DNA from: a virus
Strand: one strand, 5' to 3'
Length of the DNA: 28,787 nucleotides
IMG/VR virus record: IMGVR_UViG_3300023176_001959
Coordinates: 1 to 28,787 of that record
The notes beneath the pieces were generated by a model. That model saw nothing but the letters and a program-made list of their open reading frames with translations. It ran no database searches and was not told the DNA's origin. Shown here in pieces: positions 14,288-23,091 of this stretch (the first letter of the stretch is position 1; each line of letters begins with the position of its first letter). Position numbers and translations under genes: made by a program.

Positions 14288-14818
14288 CTATTTTATAAGA
14301 CCAATGAATGCTTTATATCCACGAACAGCACTAGAACCAACGTGAGAGTCTGCATAGCACTTTTCAGACCATGACAAACCTTCTGGAATCATATTACCTG
14401 TTTGTGCTTTTAGGTTTGCGGCGTTTGCTGATATTGCAACACCACCACCTGCTTTTAAGTTTAAGTCTTTACCTGCGTTGATATTTAGAGTTCCATCACA
14501 GTCTAATGACATGTTATTTCCACGTATCCTTACTCCACCAGTTTTGTCTGCTGTTAGGCAAATATCACCATTAGAAGTAGAAATCTGAACGTCAACTCCC
14601 TTATTACTTTTCTTACCAGCATGTATTTCTACAGCACCATCATTATAGATGGACATTAGTCCACCTTTTGCTAAACCTATTGAATTTTGGAACCCACTGT
14701 CTGCTACACCATATATTTGATATACTCCTTCCCCGTTTAGACCCATCTTAGGGTCATAAACTGTAAACTGAAAGTCATTAACGTGCCACCAAGACCTTAA
14801 ATGATAGTTTTTATCCAT
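14288..14818 (-). CDS. beta-helix central spike needle (gp5 C-terminal domain-like)
   Basis: A 176-aa protein whose middle (residues 60-140) is a run of short alternating strands of the type GDICLTAD, GVRIRGNN, GTLNINAG, KDLNLKAG, GVAISAN. This is the pattern of the triple-stranded beta-helix of T4 gp5C and VgrG. In T4 this needle is the C-terminal part of gp5; here it is a separate gene starting immediately after the gp5-like stop (TAA then ATG). The N-terminal 50 residues may bind the hub. I see no PAAR-type tip protein next to it. Confidence 0.75.
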   Translation of the reverse strand: MDKNYHLRSWWHVNDFQFTVYDPKMGLNGEGVYQIYGVADSGFQNSIGLAKGGLMSIYNDGAVEIHAGKKSNKGVDVQISTSNGDICLTADKTGGVRIRGNNMSLDCDGTLNINAGKDLNLKAGGGVAISANAANLKAQTGNMIPEGLSWSEKCYADSHVGSSAVRGYKAFIGLIK

Positions 14819-16831
14819 TTACTTAGTAATACAATCGATAACTTGCTTGACTTCACCTTGGAAGTCTGGAATATCCAGAGATGGTTTTAGAACTGCTCCA
14901 ACTCCTGTATCACTGTCGATAGTCAGGACAGGCAAACTTGTAACAACTCCATTATTTAGAGGTGTGACTTTAACAATATACCCATTTGATATCTGAGTAT
15001 CATACTCATTTCCTTGGTCATCTGTGACTGTATCCCCATCAGAGTATCCACTACCAGGATCGAGAACAGAAACGGAATCGACAACGTATGGTTGCTCCTC
15101 TGCTGGATAGTTTTCGCCAGGAGATACAATGTAAATACCAGTTACTTGCCCATCAGAAATAATAGATCTAGCAATAGCACCATATCCTTGGTTGCAGTTA
15201 TCTACTATCTCTACAAATGGTGGATAAACATAGTTAGAACCTGGGTTTGTCATCTTGACACTAATGATACCACCGGTGAGTCCATTGGCAGCCTGCGTAA
15301 TGTTTCCGAACAATGGAACGGCAGATGCACCACTACCACCTCCACCGAAGATATTAATCTTTGGTGGTCCGCAGAACTGTGGGAAACCTGCGAAACAGTC
15401 ACTAATACCTGTGAAGTCTGGTTGTGAAATACCCTGACTGAATATATCAAATGCTCCAACTATCTCACCAACACCTTCGACTGGGTTTTCTGTTCCTTGT
15501 TTTTCTGCAGAAATAGCAAATGCAGTATTAGCAACTTCTAAAATACCATCAATATTACTGAGGTTTGGTGCTTTCGGTCCAGCACCAACAATCCATTCTT
15601 TAATATCATCATCAGCATCATCATCTTTACACTTTGGAAGACCAAGCATACCTAAGAAGGCTTCGCCAACACTACGCAAGAAGTCTTCCGTGTTAAAACC
15701 ACCAACATAGTCAAGTATCTTACTCAAACCACTGATAGCAGACTGAAGACCAGTTGCAATTTGACCAATGATGCTGTTCATTATTGAACCCATGAACTGT
15801 TCAGCAACACAGGATACAAAGTTTGCAATGTTATCAACAATAGCATAGAGCATCTGACGAATAACGTTTCCAAGAGACTTGATGATACTCTCAATCAAAC
15901 AAGGTATTCTTTCTTCAAGTTCAACAATAACAGGTATTAAAGCTTTCTCAGCAAGTTCTCCTGCTTTATTTGCGGTTGTTGGGTTCAGAGTTGCTGCAAA
16001 TACTAATCCATACACAGTTCCATAGAGTATTTTTAGACCAGCTTTAATAAGTGGAATAAGTTTATCCATCACTGCTGTAACTGCACCACCAACCATTCCA
16101 GCAACAATGTTTTCTAGTTGCTCCACGCGATAGTCAATTTCTTGTTTTAACCAGTCACGAGCCCACTCAATATCATTTTGTATAGCGTCAGAATATTTCT
16201 GATAGTCCCGTAAGAAATTATTTAAAGCATTAGATATCTTATCAAGAGTAGATGGTTTCTTATCTGCTAACTTAACGTTATCCCCAACAGCATCGGAGAC
16301 TGGGACAGTTCCTTGTGGCGTTTTTCCAGTGGGAAGTGGTACTGGATTTGGTGCCGATGATGCGTGTTGTTCGTTTGTTTCCTCACCGCCACCTTTTGTT
16401 CTGGTCTTACCGTCTGCTTTTTTTATAAGGTCATTGGTTCCAGAAAATGGTGTGAATGGACGCTTATCCTTCTGATTTACAACGTATCTTGACCTACCTA
16501 ATGCACCAATGATTACTGGTGTTTGTGCGTTATCTCCGTCCATAAAGAACCCGAAGACAACATCACCCTCTTGCAGTTTGATATCTTGTGATATGCCACC
16601 AGCACCTGTTCCAGCAGTTGGAGGGAGCATAACCTGTGCCCAAGGCAGTTGGTTATCTGGAAGTTCTACCGCACTTTCGGGATGGTATCCCATGATACGG
16701 ACTTTATATCTATTTCCCCATCCTTCACCTCTGGGTTGTTTTCCCATGGCAGAGAGTGGTGGGATTTGACCTACCCACCATCTAAAACCATCTCTCCCTA
16801 AAAAATTACTTTTGAGTAAATTTTCTTCCAT
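14819..16831 (-). CDS. gp5: gp5-like baseplate hub protein, lysozyme domain absent
   Basis: This 670-aa protein starts with a gp5/VgrG-type OB-fold region: FRWWVGQIPP, GNRYKVRIMGYHP, WAQVMLPPTAG, and GDVVFGFFMDGD...PVIIGALG within residues 15-120. After a Pro/Lys linker there is a long helical, amphipathic segment (about 190-390) where T4 gp5 has its lysozyme; I find no T4-lysozyme catalytic pattern. The last 150 residues contain repeated PGSNY / PGENY / PGSGY turns. The beta-helix needle is encoded by the next gene. It is coupled to the gp27-like gene by a TAATG overlap, matching the gp27-gp5 hub complex. Confidence 0.8.
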   Translation of the reverse strand: MEENLLKSNFLGRDGFRWWVGQIPPLSAMGKQPRGEGWGNRYKVRIMGYHPESAVELPDNQLPWAQVMLPPTAGTGAGGISQDIKLQEGDVVFGFFMDGDNAQTPVIIGALGRSRYVVNQKDKRPFTPFSGTNDLIKKADGKTRTKGGGEETNEQHASSAPNPVPLPTGKTPQGTVPVSDAVGDNVKLADKKPSTLDKISNALNNFLRDYQKYSDAIQNDIEWARDWLKQEIDYRVEQLENIVAGMVGGAVTAVMDKLIPLIKAGLKILYGTVYGLVFAATLNPTTANKAGELAEKALIPVIVELEERIPCLIESIIKSLGNVIRQMLYAIVDNIANFVSCVAEQFMGSIMNSIIGQIATGLQSAISGLSKILDYVGGFNTEDFLRSVGEAFLGMLGLPKCKDDDADDDIKEWIVGAGPKAPNLSNIDGILEVANTAFAISAEKQGTENPVEGVGEIVGAFDIFSQGISQPDFTGISDCFAGFPQFCGPPKINIFGGGGSGASAVPLFGNITQAANGLTGGIISVKMTNPGSNYVYPPFVEIVDNCNQGYGAIARSIISDGQVTGIYIVSPGENYPAEEQPYVVDSVSVLDPGSGYSDGDTVTDDQGNEYDTQISNGYIVKVTPLNNGVVTSLPVLTIDSDTGVGAVLKPSLDIPDFQGEVKQVIDCITK

Positions 16832-18111
16832 TACTTCTTACTTTTTGGACCGAATGTATCTCTGATAAGTTTCATAGAAGTATATGAAGCTTCTGTATCA
16901 AAGTGATGACACAATTCCTTAATCATATATAGACCGCTTGTTTCGGGGTCAAACTCATTCTTTTTAGATAATGTTATCTTTGGTATCTTACATTCTATCA
17001 GATCACCTGCTCTCAGGTTAGTGTTTAGAGGGACAGTCATACTCACTGTCTGGTTAAACAGAGTGTTATATCTCATCAATGCTTGCGACTGATATTCTGC
17101 TGGGTTTGCGTTTGGTGCAGTAGAAACATCATCCTCTAAGGTTCCAACATCAAGAATCTGTGTGATAATTCTAGTTGGCAAGTTACCTAAGTTTTCTGGT
17201 AAGTTAATCTGCTGACCAAGGTTTTCGGTGTTGCTGACATAGTTTTGCAACTTGAATGCACCTTGCTCCTGTGTTGTGAATGTCCAGTCTAGTGGGTTAT
17301 AAAATACACGTTGAGATGCGTATGTTCCGAGTCTAAGTTTTTCTACAAGGTTGTTATTTCTTTCAGTTGTATAGTCAATGATAAGGAAGTCATTGTTTCT
17401 AAAATAGTCTGACTGGTTTCCACCTGCATAGGTATATGTTGCTTTTGGTTTTTGAGCAGCAAGGTTATCTAATGAACGAAACTGAAACCCATCTTGTGTC
17501 TGATAAAAAACATATCCAGCAATACCAGATTGTGGAACTGCCTTTGATGCCAACCAAACTAGAATAGTGAAGGGTTTTCTTAGGTTTCCAATGAAACCAT
17601 ACTTATTTCTAGTTTTATCAACAGTTCCTATTCTCTCTGTTGAAAGATAGTTCTTCAAAATATCAGAAACTGATGTATCAATAGAAGAACCAGTCGAAAA
17701 CTTTTTACCAACTCTTGATGTTTCGTTAGTAATTGCTTCTCTTGATACTAAGTTAAGTTGAAAGGTTTCTCTTTGGGACTGACTTAAAACATTACTAATA
17801 CTTGAAACATAGAGATAGTCTTTCGGTTTAGAAAAATCTAGTCCTTGGTTTGTGGAAGAGTTGCCGTTTATTTTCATCGACAACCTTTCACCACCTCTCA
17901 AAGGAAGACCATTATATATTGTTGAAGGTTCTCCATTTTTATCTGGAATACTTCCACCAGTATCCATTACAATTATCTTTGCTGTAATAGTTGGAGAGAA
18001 AATATCCTCATAATAATCAATGGAATATGTTCCACCTCTAATGTCAGCCGTCTTTGACTTATCGTTCGATTCTAATGTTAGTGTCTGAAACTCTGATGTT
18101 TTTGTTGACAT
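16831..18111 (-). CDS. gp27: gp27-like baseplate hub protein
   Basis: A 426-aa beta-rich protein, close in length to T4 gp27 (391 aa), located directly upstream of the gp5-like gene as expected for the (gp27)3-(gp5)3 hub. Features include GGTYSIDYYEDIFSPTITAK near the start, a SISNVLSQSQRETFQL strand pair, and the terminal GLYMIKELCHHFDTEASYTS segment, which resembles the C-terminal tube-like domain of hub proteins. It overlaps both neighbours by one base (TAATG), so the hub proteins are made in a coupled fashion. The assignment rests on position and fold pattern more than on sequence identity. Confidence 0.75.
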   Translation of the reverse strand: MSTKTSEFQTLTLESNDKSKTADIRGGTYSIDYYEDIFSPTITAKIIVMDTGGSIPDKNGEPSTIYNGLPLRGGERLSMKINGNSSTNQGLDFSKPKDYLYVSSISNVLSQSQRETFQLNLVSREAITNETSRVGKKFSTGSSIDTSVSDILKNYLSTERIGTVDKTRNKYGFIGNLRKPFTILVWLASKAVPQSGIAGYVFYQTQDGFQFRSLDNLAAQKPKATYTYAGGNQSDYFRNNDFLIIDYTTERNNNLVEKLRLGTYASQRVFYNPLDWTFTTQEQGAFKLQNYVSNTENLGQQINLPENLGNLPTRIITQILDVGTLEDDVSTAPNANPAEYQSQALMRYNTLFNQTVSMTVPLNTNLRAGDLIECKIPKITLSKKNEFDPETSGLYMIKELCHHFDTEASYTSMKLIRDTFGPKSKK

Positions 18112-20033
18112 TAGGTATAAGCGAGCTCCGTCAATACTCTATGTTTGATAAGACTATTTAACCCAGCACCAGCGATGATGATAGTGCTACCACCGCTGCC
18201 ACCAATCATCATTGGATTTTGTTGCATCGATTGTGGAGCAGCAACTACCAATGTCTTTCCTTGTCTCTCTGGTGTGATACCACTAGATATTGCTGTCGAT
18301 CTTCCAGTAGAAGAAACCTGAGCAATTGTATTTCCTTTTCCAGGAACAGCAAAAGAAGAACTATTGGGGTTATTTGTGAATAGCAGATATGGAACATATG
18401 GAGAAGGATCAGCATCGCTTCCATATTCACTACTATTATATGTTGTAGTATATTCAAAGTGAAGGTGTGGACCACTAGACTTTCCAGTGCTTCCAACCTG
18501 AGCAAATGATGTCCCTGCTGCAAGTTTTGCAAACGTTTGTGGTTTACTTGCAAGGTGTGCGAAACGAAGTTGGACATTCAGTGAAGGGACCCAAACATCA
18601 AGTACATGCCCATATCCAGTTCCAGGACCGTTAGGGAAGTCTGCTTTATAACCAACCCACTCACAGTCAACTCTCAACGCGATCCAAGTTCCTGAGGGTG
18701 CAGCAATGTCAATACCACCATGCTTTCCACCCCTAGAACCATAAACGTCAGTTACCTCTATATTACTGACACCTCTACCAAGAGATTGTGTTAGAACATC
18801 ACCCGCTACAAATGGTCTAGTTCCCAGTTGTCCTAATGGTTGTGGTCCAGAAACTCCTGTTGTGGCACCCATATTGGGAACAGGAGCAGGAGTGTTGCTC
18901 TTGCCAAGATATGCACTACCCTTGTTGAAACCAAATGTCTGACCATGCCTGGTGGCGTCTTGGGTCATGTCATCATATTTTTGCTCAAAACCTTGACTTC
19001 TAAAGTCTGGTCTATTACCGACAAACTTAGCAGCACTCTGCTGCATAGACTTATTGAGTAAAGCATTTGCAACTCTATCTAAACCATTAGGACTTGCACC
19101 GTTACCACCAAATTTTTTAATATGTGCAATTGCGGTCTCTCTGTTTACAACTTTATTCCAGTCAGCAGTTTTACCATATTCTCCAACTGGTGCATATTGG
19201 TTTCTGGCAAGTATCTCTTGTCTTGCTGTTCTGCCACTATACCCCATTCTATTGTATATTGACTGAGCAACATCAACAGCACCTTGGGTATTAGAGTTCT
19301 CGTATAAAGATATCAGCGCAAGTAACCAGAAGTCTGCACTTCCACCAGTTGCTGGTGTTTGTGGTCCAGGTTTTCCAGGAACTTGGTTATCATCGCCAGT
19401 AGTAGGTTCATCATCATCACCAAATTTAAAAGGTTCTATCAAAAGATTCAGAGCATCTCTGAAATCGATTTCCATTCTGTTGAAAGTACCTTTGACTTTT
19501 TCTAGTTGAGAATTTATCTGCTTTCCTGCTGCAGAAAAGTTAAATGACATCAAGGTTCTTGCAAATATAACAATCAAACCACCAAGTTCTTGCAATAGTC
19601 GTGTCGTGTTTGATGTAAATGAAGATAATGTTTGAGTTAGTTTTACTATCCTTTCACCAAGTTGTTTGGAGAATGATACAATGATTGGCATATTGTTCAC
19701 AATCCAACCAGTCAAGGTTAAACCAATCGCTTTCAATATTCTACCTAAGAATCCTTGTGTTGAACTCGTTATTGCTTTTCCTATCTTTGAAATTGGAGAC
19801 GTTGCTTTTGATGCCTCAACAAGATCTTCTTGGTTCTTTCTACGAATAGCATCTCTTCTCAGACGATAGATGTTTTCTCTCTTAGCAATAGATTCTTTTT
19901 TAAATACAGACTGTCTCTGTAAGGTCTTTACAACACTCTTAGAAAGTTTATTAGTTTCCTCTGCTTTATTTTCAAGTCTAGTTGCAGACTTTAAAAGTTT
20001 AATTGTAACTAGTCGTATGAGTGGTAATGCCAT
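18111..20033 (-). CDS. tail protein with tape-measure-like N-terminus, SleB-like hydrolase and M23 endopeptidase
   Basis: A 640-aa protein in four parts. Residues 1-90 are a basic coiled coil; 93-165 are hydrophobic (LTLTGWIVNNMPIIV); 235-330 look like a SleB/Hydrolase_2 cell-wall hydrolase (ALISLYENSN with probable catalytic E245, then VAQSIYNRM). Residues 425-545 are a complete M23 zinc endopeptidase: HGGID (H438, D442), FAHLA (H493), and HLHFE (H523, H525). The two enzyme domains could open the peptidoglycan during DNA entry, replacing the lysozyme missing from the gp5-like hub. It lies one base after the tape-measure candidate, with which it shares the LTGW hydrophobic segment, and just upstream of gp27. 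Confidence 0.85.
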   Translation of the reverse strand: MALPLIRLVTIKLLKSATRLENKAEETNKLSKSVVKTLQRQSVFKKESIAKRENIYRLRRDAIRRKNQEDLVEASKATSPISKIGKAITSSTQGFLGRILKAIGLTLTGWIVNNMPIIVSFSKQLGERIVKLTQTLSSFTSNTTRLLQELGGLIVIFARTLMSFNFSAAGKQINSQLEKVKGTFNRMEIDFRDALNLLIEPFKFGDDDEPTTGDDNQVPGKPGPQTPATGGSADFWLLALISLYENSNTQGAVDVAQSIYNRMGYSGRTARQEILARNQYAPVGEYGKTADWNKVVNRETAIAHIKKFGGNGASPNGLDRVANALLNKSMQQSAAKFVGNRPDFRSQGFEQKYDDMTQDATRHGQTFGFNKGSAYLGKSNTPAPVPNMGATTGVSGPQPLGQLGTRPFVAGDVLTQSLGRGVSNIEVTDVYGSRGGKHGGIDIAAPSGTWIALRVDCEWVGYKADFPNGPGTGYGHVLDVWVPSLNVQLRFAHLASKPQTFAKLAAGTSFAQVGSTGKSSGPHLHFEYTTTYNSSEYGSDADPSPYVPYLLFTNNPNSSSFAVPGKGNTIAQVSSTGRSTAISSGITPERQGKTLVVAAPQSMQQNPMMIGGSGGSTIIIAGAGLNSLIKHRVLTELAYT

Positions 20034-20034
20034 G

Positions 20035-21345
20035 TTATACTACTACGTTATAATTTGCCATAGAATAATAAACATAGAAGTTGTCAATATTCGAAGAAGC
20101 AATATCTGGAATAGTATTAGCAGAAGGATTTAGATCTGTAGGAACTTCTCTCTGCCCCTGTTGCCCACCAGCGGTGACTACAACATTAGTTTCTGGTTCT
20201 GGTGTAGGTCCAACACTAGCAGCTCTTGCTGATGCAGTTGTTGCTACTGGTTGAACATTTGCAGAAGTTGATATAGAAGGTGCTGCAAACATCTTGGAGA
20301 AGTCCATTCCCTCATACAATGAACCCTGTTGTGCTTGGGTGAAAATATTCTGCCCCAAGTTGCTCATTGGCGTAAAACCAAAGATAGAAGCACCAAGTTT
20401 TACTGGGAATGGAAGAGGAAGTTTTGATAAACCATAAACAAAAGTAGCACCAGATGCAGCACCAGAAACTGCTTGCCCTGGTGAAGCACCATTGAACATA
20501 TTGGCACCAGCACCAAAAATAGTTTGACCTAGTGGATTTGTTGTAAGTGACTTTCCAAAGTTAAAGAGTAAGTTTGTTGGTGAAAATGATTGCTGTTGAT
20601 TATTGTTGTTAGTATTACTACCTGCACCATTATCATCTCCACTACCATTTCCATTATTATCTCTCTTAAAAACTCCTCTGACTTTATCTATTGTACCTTG
20701 AATAAAGTCTCTAAGAAATTGTATTGGTTTTTTAAATAGACCGTTTCTGATAGACTGAGAAACTCTTGACGTAGTTCTACTAATAGAACCAACAATATCA
20801 GTAAGTGCCTGACCAATGTTTGAAAATATATTTTTTGCGGACTCGAATACTTTATCAAAGGTCTGCTTTGCTTCTCTGAGTCTATCAATCGTAAACTTAG
20901 ACGCTGCTTTAATACCAGATATTATCTTTGGACCTAACCATCCAGTCAGTAATAGGGTAAAGAACCCCATCAATCCTTTGAGTGAAGACTGTGCCTTTAC
21001 TGCTGCTTTTTGTGCTGGTTCAATAGTAGCATTTTGTATCTTCCTTTCAACTAAGGATTCTTGCCCTTCTCTTAGTTGAAGTTGAGCAGCTCTTCTTTCT
21101 CTTTCCTGCTCTATTGCTTCCTTCTGTCTTTCTAAGAAAGCATTTGTGGTGACAGTTTGGGATATACTTTGCAGTGATGTGCTCAGACTTACCATCTGAG
21201 CAGATATTCTATCGAGTCTAACGCTTAGACCGCCAACTAAATTCGATACTGCCGCAAGAACTTGTTCGTTTTTCTGATCGACAGTAGTATCCACTTCCCT
21301 CTGAGAGGGTGAGTTATTCAATATTGGCGACCTCATTTTAGCCAT
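20035..21345 (-). CDS. probable tape measure / baseplate hub protein (gp29-like)
   Basis: A 436-aa protein: an N-terminal Gln/Arg/Glu-rich coiled coil (residues 25-118), a hydrophobic segment (122-142, FFTLLLTGWLGPKII), a second helical stretch to about 225, an Asn/Gly/Gln-rich linker, and a Gly/Ala-rich C-terminal half. Coiled coil plus hydrophobic segment directly after the tail-chaperone genes is the usual signature of a tape measure protein. T4 gp29 is 590 aa; this one is shorter, so tail length may depend on it together with the next gene, which repeats the LTGW segment. Its ATG lies inside the 57-codon ORF (8-base overlap). Confidence 0.65.
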   Translation of the reverse strand: MAKMRSPILNNSPSQREVDTTVDQKNEQVLAAVSNLVGGLSVRLDRISAQMVSLSTSLQSISQTVTTNAFLERQKEAIEQERERRAAQLQLREGQESLVERKIQNATIEPAQKAAVKAQSSLKGLMGFFTLLLTGWLGPKIISGIKAASKFTIDRLREAKQTFDKVFESAKNIFSNIGQALTDIVGSISRTTSRVSQSIRNGLFKKPIQFLRDFIQGTIDKVRGVFKRDNNGNGSGDDNGAGSNTNNNNQQQSFSPTNLLFNFGKSLTTNPLGQTIFGAGANMFNGASPGQAVSGAASGATFVYGLSKLPLPFPVKLGASIFGFTPMSNLGQNIFTQAQQGSLYEGMDFSKMFAAPSISTSANVQPVATTASARAASVGPTPEPETNVVVTAGGQQGQREVPTDLNPSANTIPDIASSNIDNFYVYYSMANYNVVV

Positions 21346-21511
21346 TTGCCTGATTCTTTAAGTTTTCTTCTTCAATGAAGTGTTGAAGTAACGTAACATA
21401 AACTTCCCTTTCCCAGGGTATCATGTTTTCAAGCTCTGTTAATGAATATTTATGGTGCTGAATCAAAGCAAAGTTAGTCTTGAAGTATGACTCAAGGTTT
21501 TCATGAGCCAT
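21338..21511 (-). CDS. tail-chaperone extension ORF (57 codons), probably expressed by -1 frameshift
   Basis: A short ORF with ATG at 21511, two bases after the gp26-like stop codon: MAHENLESYFKTNFALIQHH, then KYSLTELENMIPWEREVYV. The LTELENMIPWERE segment is compact and charged, like the C-terminal T part of GT-type tail assembly chaperones. It can be made alone by reinitiation, but a slippery site at the end of gp26 places it in the -1 frame of that gene with no intervening stop (CGG GTG AGT ATG). The fusion product would be 299 aa. It lies immediately before the tape-measure candidate. Confidence 0.8.
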   Translation of the reverse strand: MAHENLESYFKTNFALIQHHKYSLTELENMIPWEREVYVTLLQHFIEEENLKNQANG

Positions 21512-21526
21512 ACTCACCCGAAAAAA
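21483..21526 (-). promoter_or_regulatory. programmed -1 ribosomal frameshift signal
   Basis: On the minus strand the gp26-like gene ends GCT TTT TTC GGG TGA. T TTT TTC (21520-21526) is a canonical -1 slippery heptamer in the correct frame. Four bases later a 12-bp hairpin begins (21504-21515 paired with 21483-21494, 9-base loop, two G-U pairs). Slippage leads into the 57-codon ORF. Confidence 0.75.
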
Positions 21527-22236
21527 GCAGTTAGTCCCTCCAAAACAACATCACTATCCACACCAGTCTTTGGATTAGTTATTGTAATAGTATGAGAAAG
21601 TTTTGGCATTGTCTCAAAGAACTTTTCAATTTCTTTGAACTGCTTGGAACTCAACTGCTCCAAGAATGCACTCAGTTCTTTCTTCGAATACTCGGAAGCA
21701 GACCAAGACTCCTCCTCATTGTACACCTGATCGATACAACTTGAAATAAGTTCGAAGGTGTCATCAACAGTGATTTCTTCATTCTCGACACTGAAGTTTG
21801 TCTTGATGAACTCATTCATCGATGGATACTTCATTCTCAAACTCAACTGATCGTCAAGTTTAATATCCCTATTGTGTTCTGCACTCACCTGAACCTTAAT
21901 TTCATCTAGGTTGATGAAAGTTGGTACTTGGGTGACACCATCATCGGGGCAAGTGATAAGAACTTCAATGTCCTCACCAACAGACTTACCGCGAATATTC
22001 AAGAACAAATACTCGATGTCAAATGTAGAGAGTTGGTCTACTTTAACACCACGAGTCAGAATGCAGTTTGAGATAACATCTTTTACTGCTCTTGCAATTT
22101 GCTTAGGATCCTCAGTCTCCATCGCAATGATAAGGATCTTTTCTTCTTTAACTAAGAAGGGGCGGTATTTTACTTTCTTTTTATTCGAAGGCAACTCAAT
22201 TTCATACGTCGGAGTCGCAATGGTTGGTAAAGGCAT
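21514..22236 (-). CDS. gp26: gp26-like baseplate/tail assembly protein
   Basis: A 240-aa protein of the T4 baseplate gp26 family: KVKYRPFLVKEEKILIIAME near the start, the FDIEYLFLNIRGKSVGE core (about residues 88-104), then a VLITCPDDG turn and a helical C-terminus. T4 gp26 is 208 aa. The protein ends two codons after a slippery sequence, giving a normal short form and a predicted 299-aa extended form. It is preceded by a CTAAATA motif 27 bases upstream. Given its place just before the tape-measure candidate, it probably acts as an assembly chaperone rather than as a permanent hub part; this is inference. Confidence 0.8.
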   Translation of the reverse strand: MPLPTIATPTYEIELPSNKKKVKYRPFLVKEEKILIIAMETEDPKQIARAVKDVISNCILTRGVKVDQLSTFDIEYLFLNIRGKSVGEDIEVLITCPDDGVTQVPTFINLDEIKVQVSAEHNRDIKLDDQLSLRMKYPSMNEFIKTNFSVENEEITVDDTFELISSCIDQVYNEEESWSASEYSKKELSAFLEQLSSKQFKEIEKFFETMPKLSHTITITNPKTGVDSDVVLEGLTAFFG

Positions 22237-22262
22237 AATAACCCAAAAAGTTCAGTTAGAAA

Positions 22263-22269
22263 TATTTAG
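22263..22269 (-). promoter_or_regulatory. candidate late promoter for gp26
   Basis: CTAAATA on the minus strand in the 41-base gap between the gp54-like and gp26-like genes, 27 bases before the ATG. It is the same motif and a similar spacing as at the divergent promoters near 23100, and it is non-coding. Confidence 0.45.
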
Positions 22270-22277
22270 AGTGGAAA

Positions 22278-23090
22278 TTAGAGAACCCTTTCTCTTGCAA
22301 CTGGTCTTGATGTAAGTTTATCATTGACAATTGCTTCACCTGGTCCAACATTAGGAGGTCTAAATCTCACACCACCAGCACCTGCTGCACCAGCAGACAT
22401 TGGAACAAAACCACCACCTTGTGAACTACCATTCAAGAAGTTGAAACCCTTGAATGTCATGTCTAGGTTATTATCAGACCCGCTGTAAACAGCATAACTT
22501 GAAGTCTTTCCACAAACATATCTGTCAAAGTTGAATGATGCACTAACTTTTAAGATATCAGAGTTTGCATATGATACTGGTGTAGAGTTCAATGCAATGG
22601 GGAATAACCCATAGAATGTATATTCTAACTGCTTATTGTAGTCTCTGTCAAACTTGACAATTTTTGTACTATCACACTTATATTCTTCTGGATATCTCAT
22701 TCTGAAAAAGTATCCATCTCTCGAAGGAGAAACACCAGAACCAAAAGAGATAAACTCTATCCAGTGCTCCAAGAACTTCAACGATTTGTACGCATTGTCA
22801 ACATAGAACTCCAAGTCAATTTGTGTGAACAAACGGGTGTGTGCCATCTTCTCAACGACACCCATGTAGTTTCCAGAAATGTCTGCTGTTCCCAAAGAAC
22901 TTCCAGGCAGAACGGCAGAATTGCACAGAAGACCAACACTCTCGCCAATGAAGCGAGCATCAATTCCTCTATATGCAAGGTGTCCTCTCAGTGGGAAAGA
23001 CAAACCACCAAAAATAACTTCGTAGTGTGAAGTTTGTGCTAAGTTAGTTACGAGTGGTTTGAACTCTGATATCTTTCTTGGAGTAGGCAC
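22278..23090 (-). CDS. gp54: baseplate tail-tube initiator (gp54-like)
   Basis: A 270-aa protein with a tail-tube-type fold pattern: SHYEVIFGGLSFPLRGHLA, later YMGVVEKMAHTRLFTQIDLEFYV with FLEHWIEFI, then a QLEYTFYGLFPIALNSTPVSY segment and DILKVSASFNFDRYV. That order matches gp19/gp54-type tube and initiator proteins (T4 gp54, 320 aa). The last 45 residues are Gly/Ala-rich. The start codon is GTG at 23090, without a clear Shine-Dalgarno sequence, 31 bases from a CTAAATA motif. gp54 is the more likely name than tail tube gp19, because it neighbours baseplate genes. Confidence 0.65.
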   Translation of the reverse strand: MPTPRKISEFKPLVTNLAQTSHYEVIFGGLSFPLRGHLAYRGIDARFIGESVGLLCNSAVLPGSSLGTADISGNYMGVVEKMAHTRLFTQIDLEFYVDNAYKSLKFLEHWIEFISFGSGVSPSRDGYFFRMRYPEEYKCDSTKIVKFDRDYNKQLEYTFYGLFPIALNSTPVSYANSDILKVSASFNFDRYVCGKTSSYAVYSGSDNNLDMTFKGFNFLNGSSQGGGFVPMSAGAAGAGGVRFRPPNVGPGEAIVNDKLTSRPVARERVL

Positions 23091-23091
23091 T

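Noticed and set aside
14819-16831. Tail lysozyme activity for the gp5-like protein
   Set aside because: No T4-lysozyme-like catalytic segment is visible; the region between the OB fold and the C-terminus is helical and hydrophobic. The name gp5 refers to the hub fold only.
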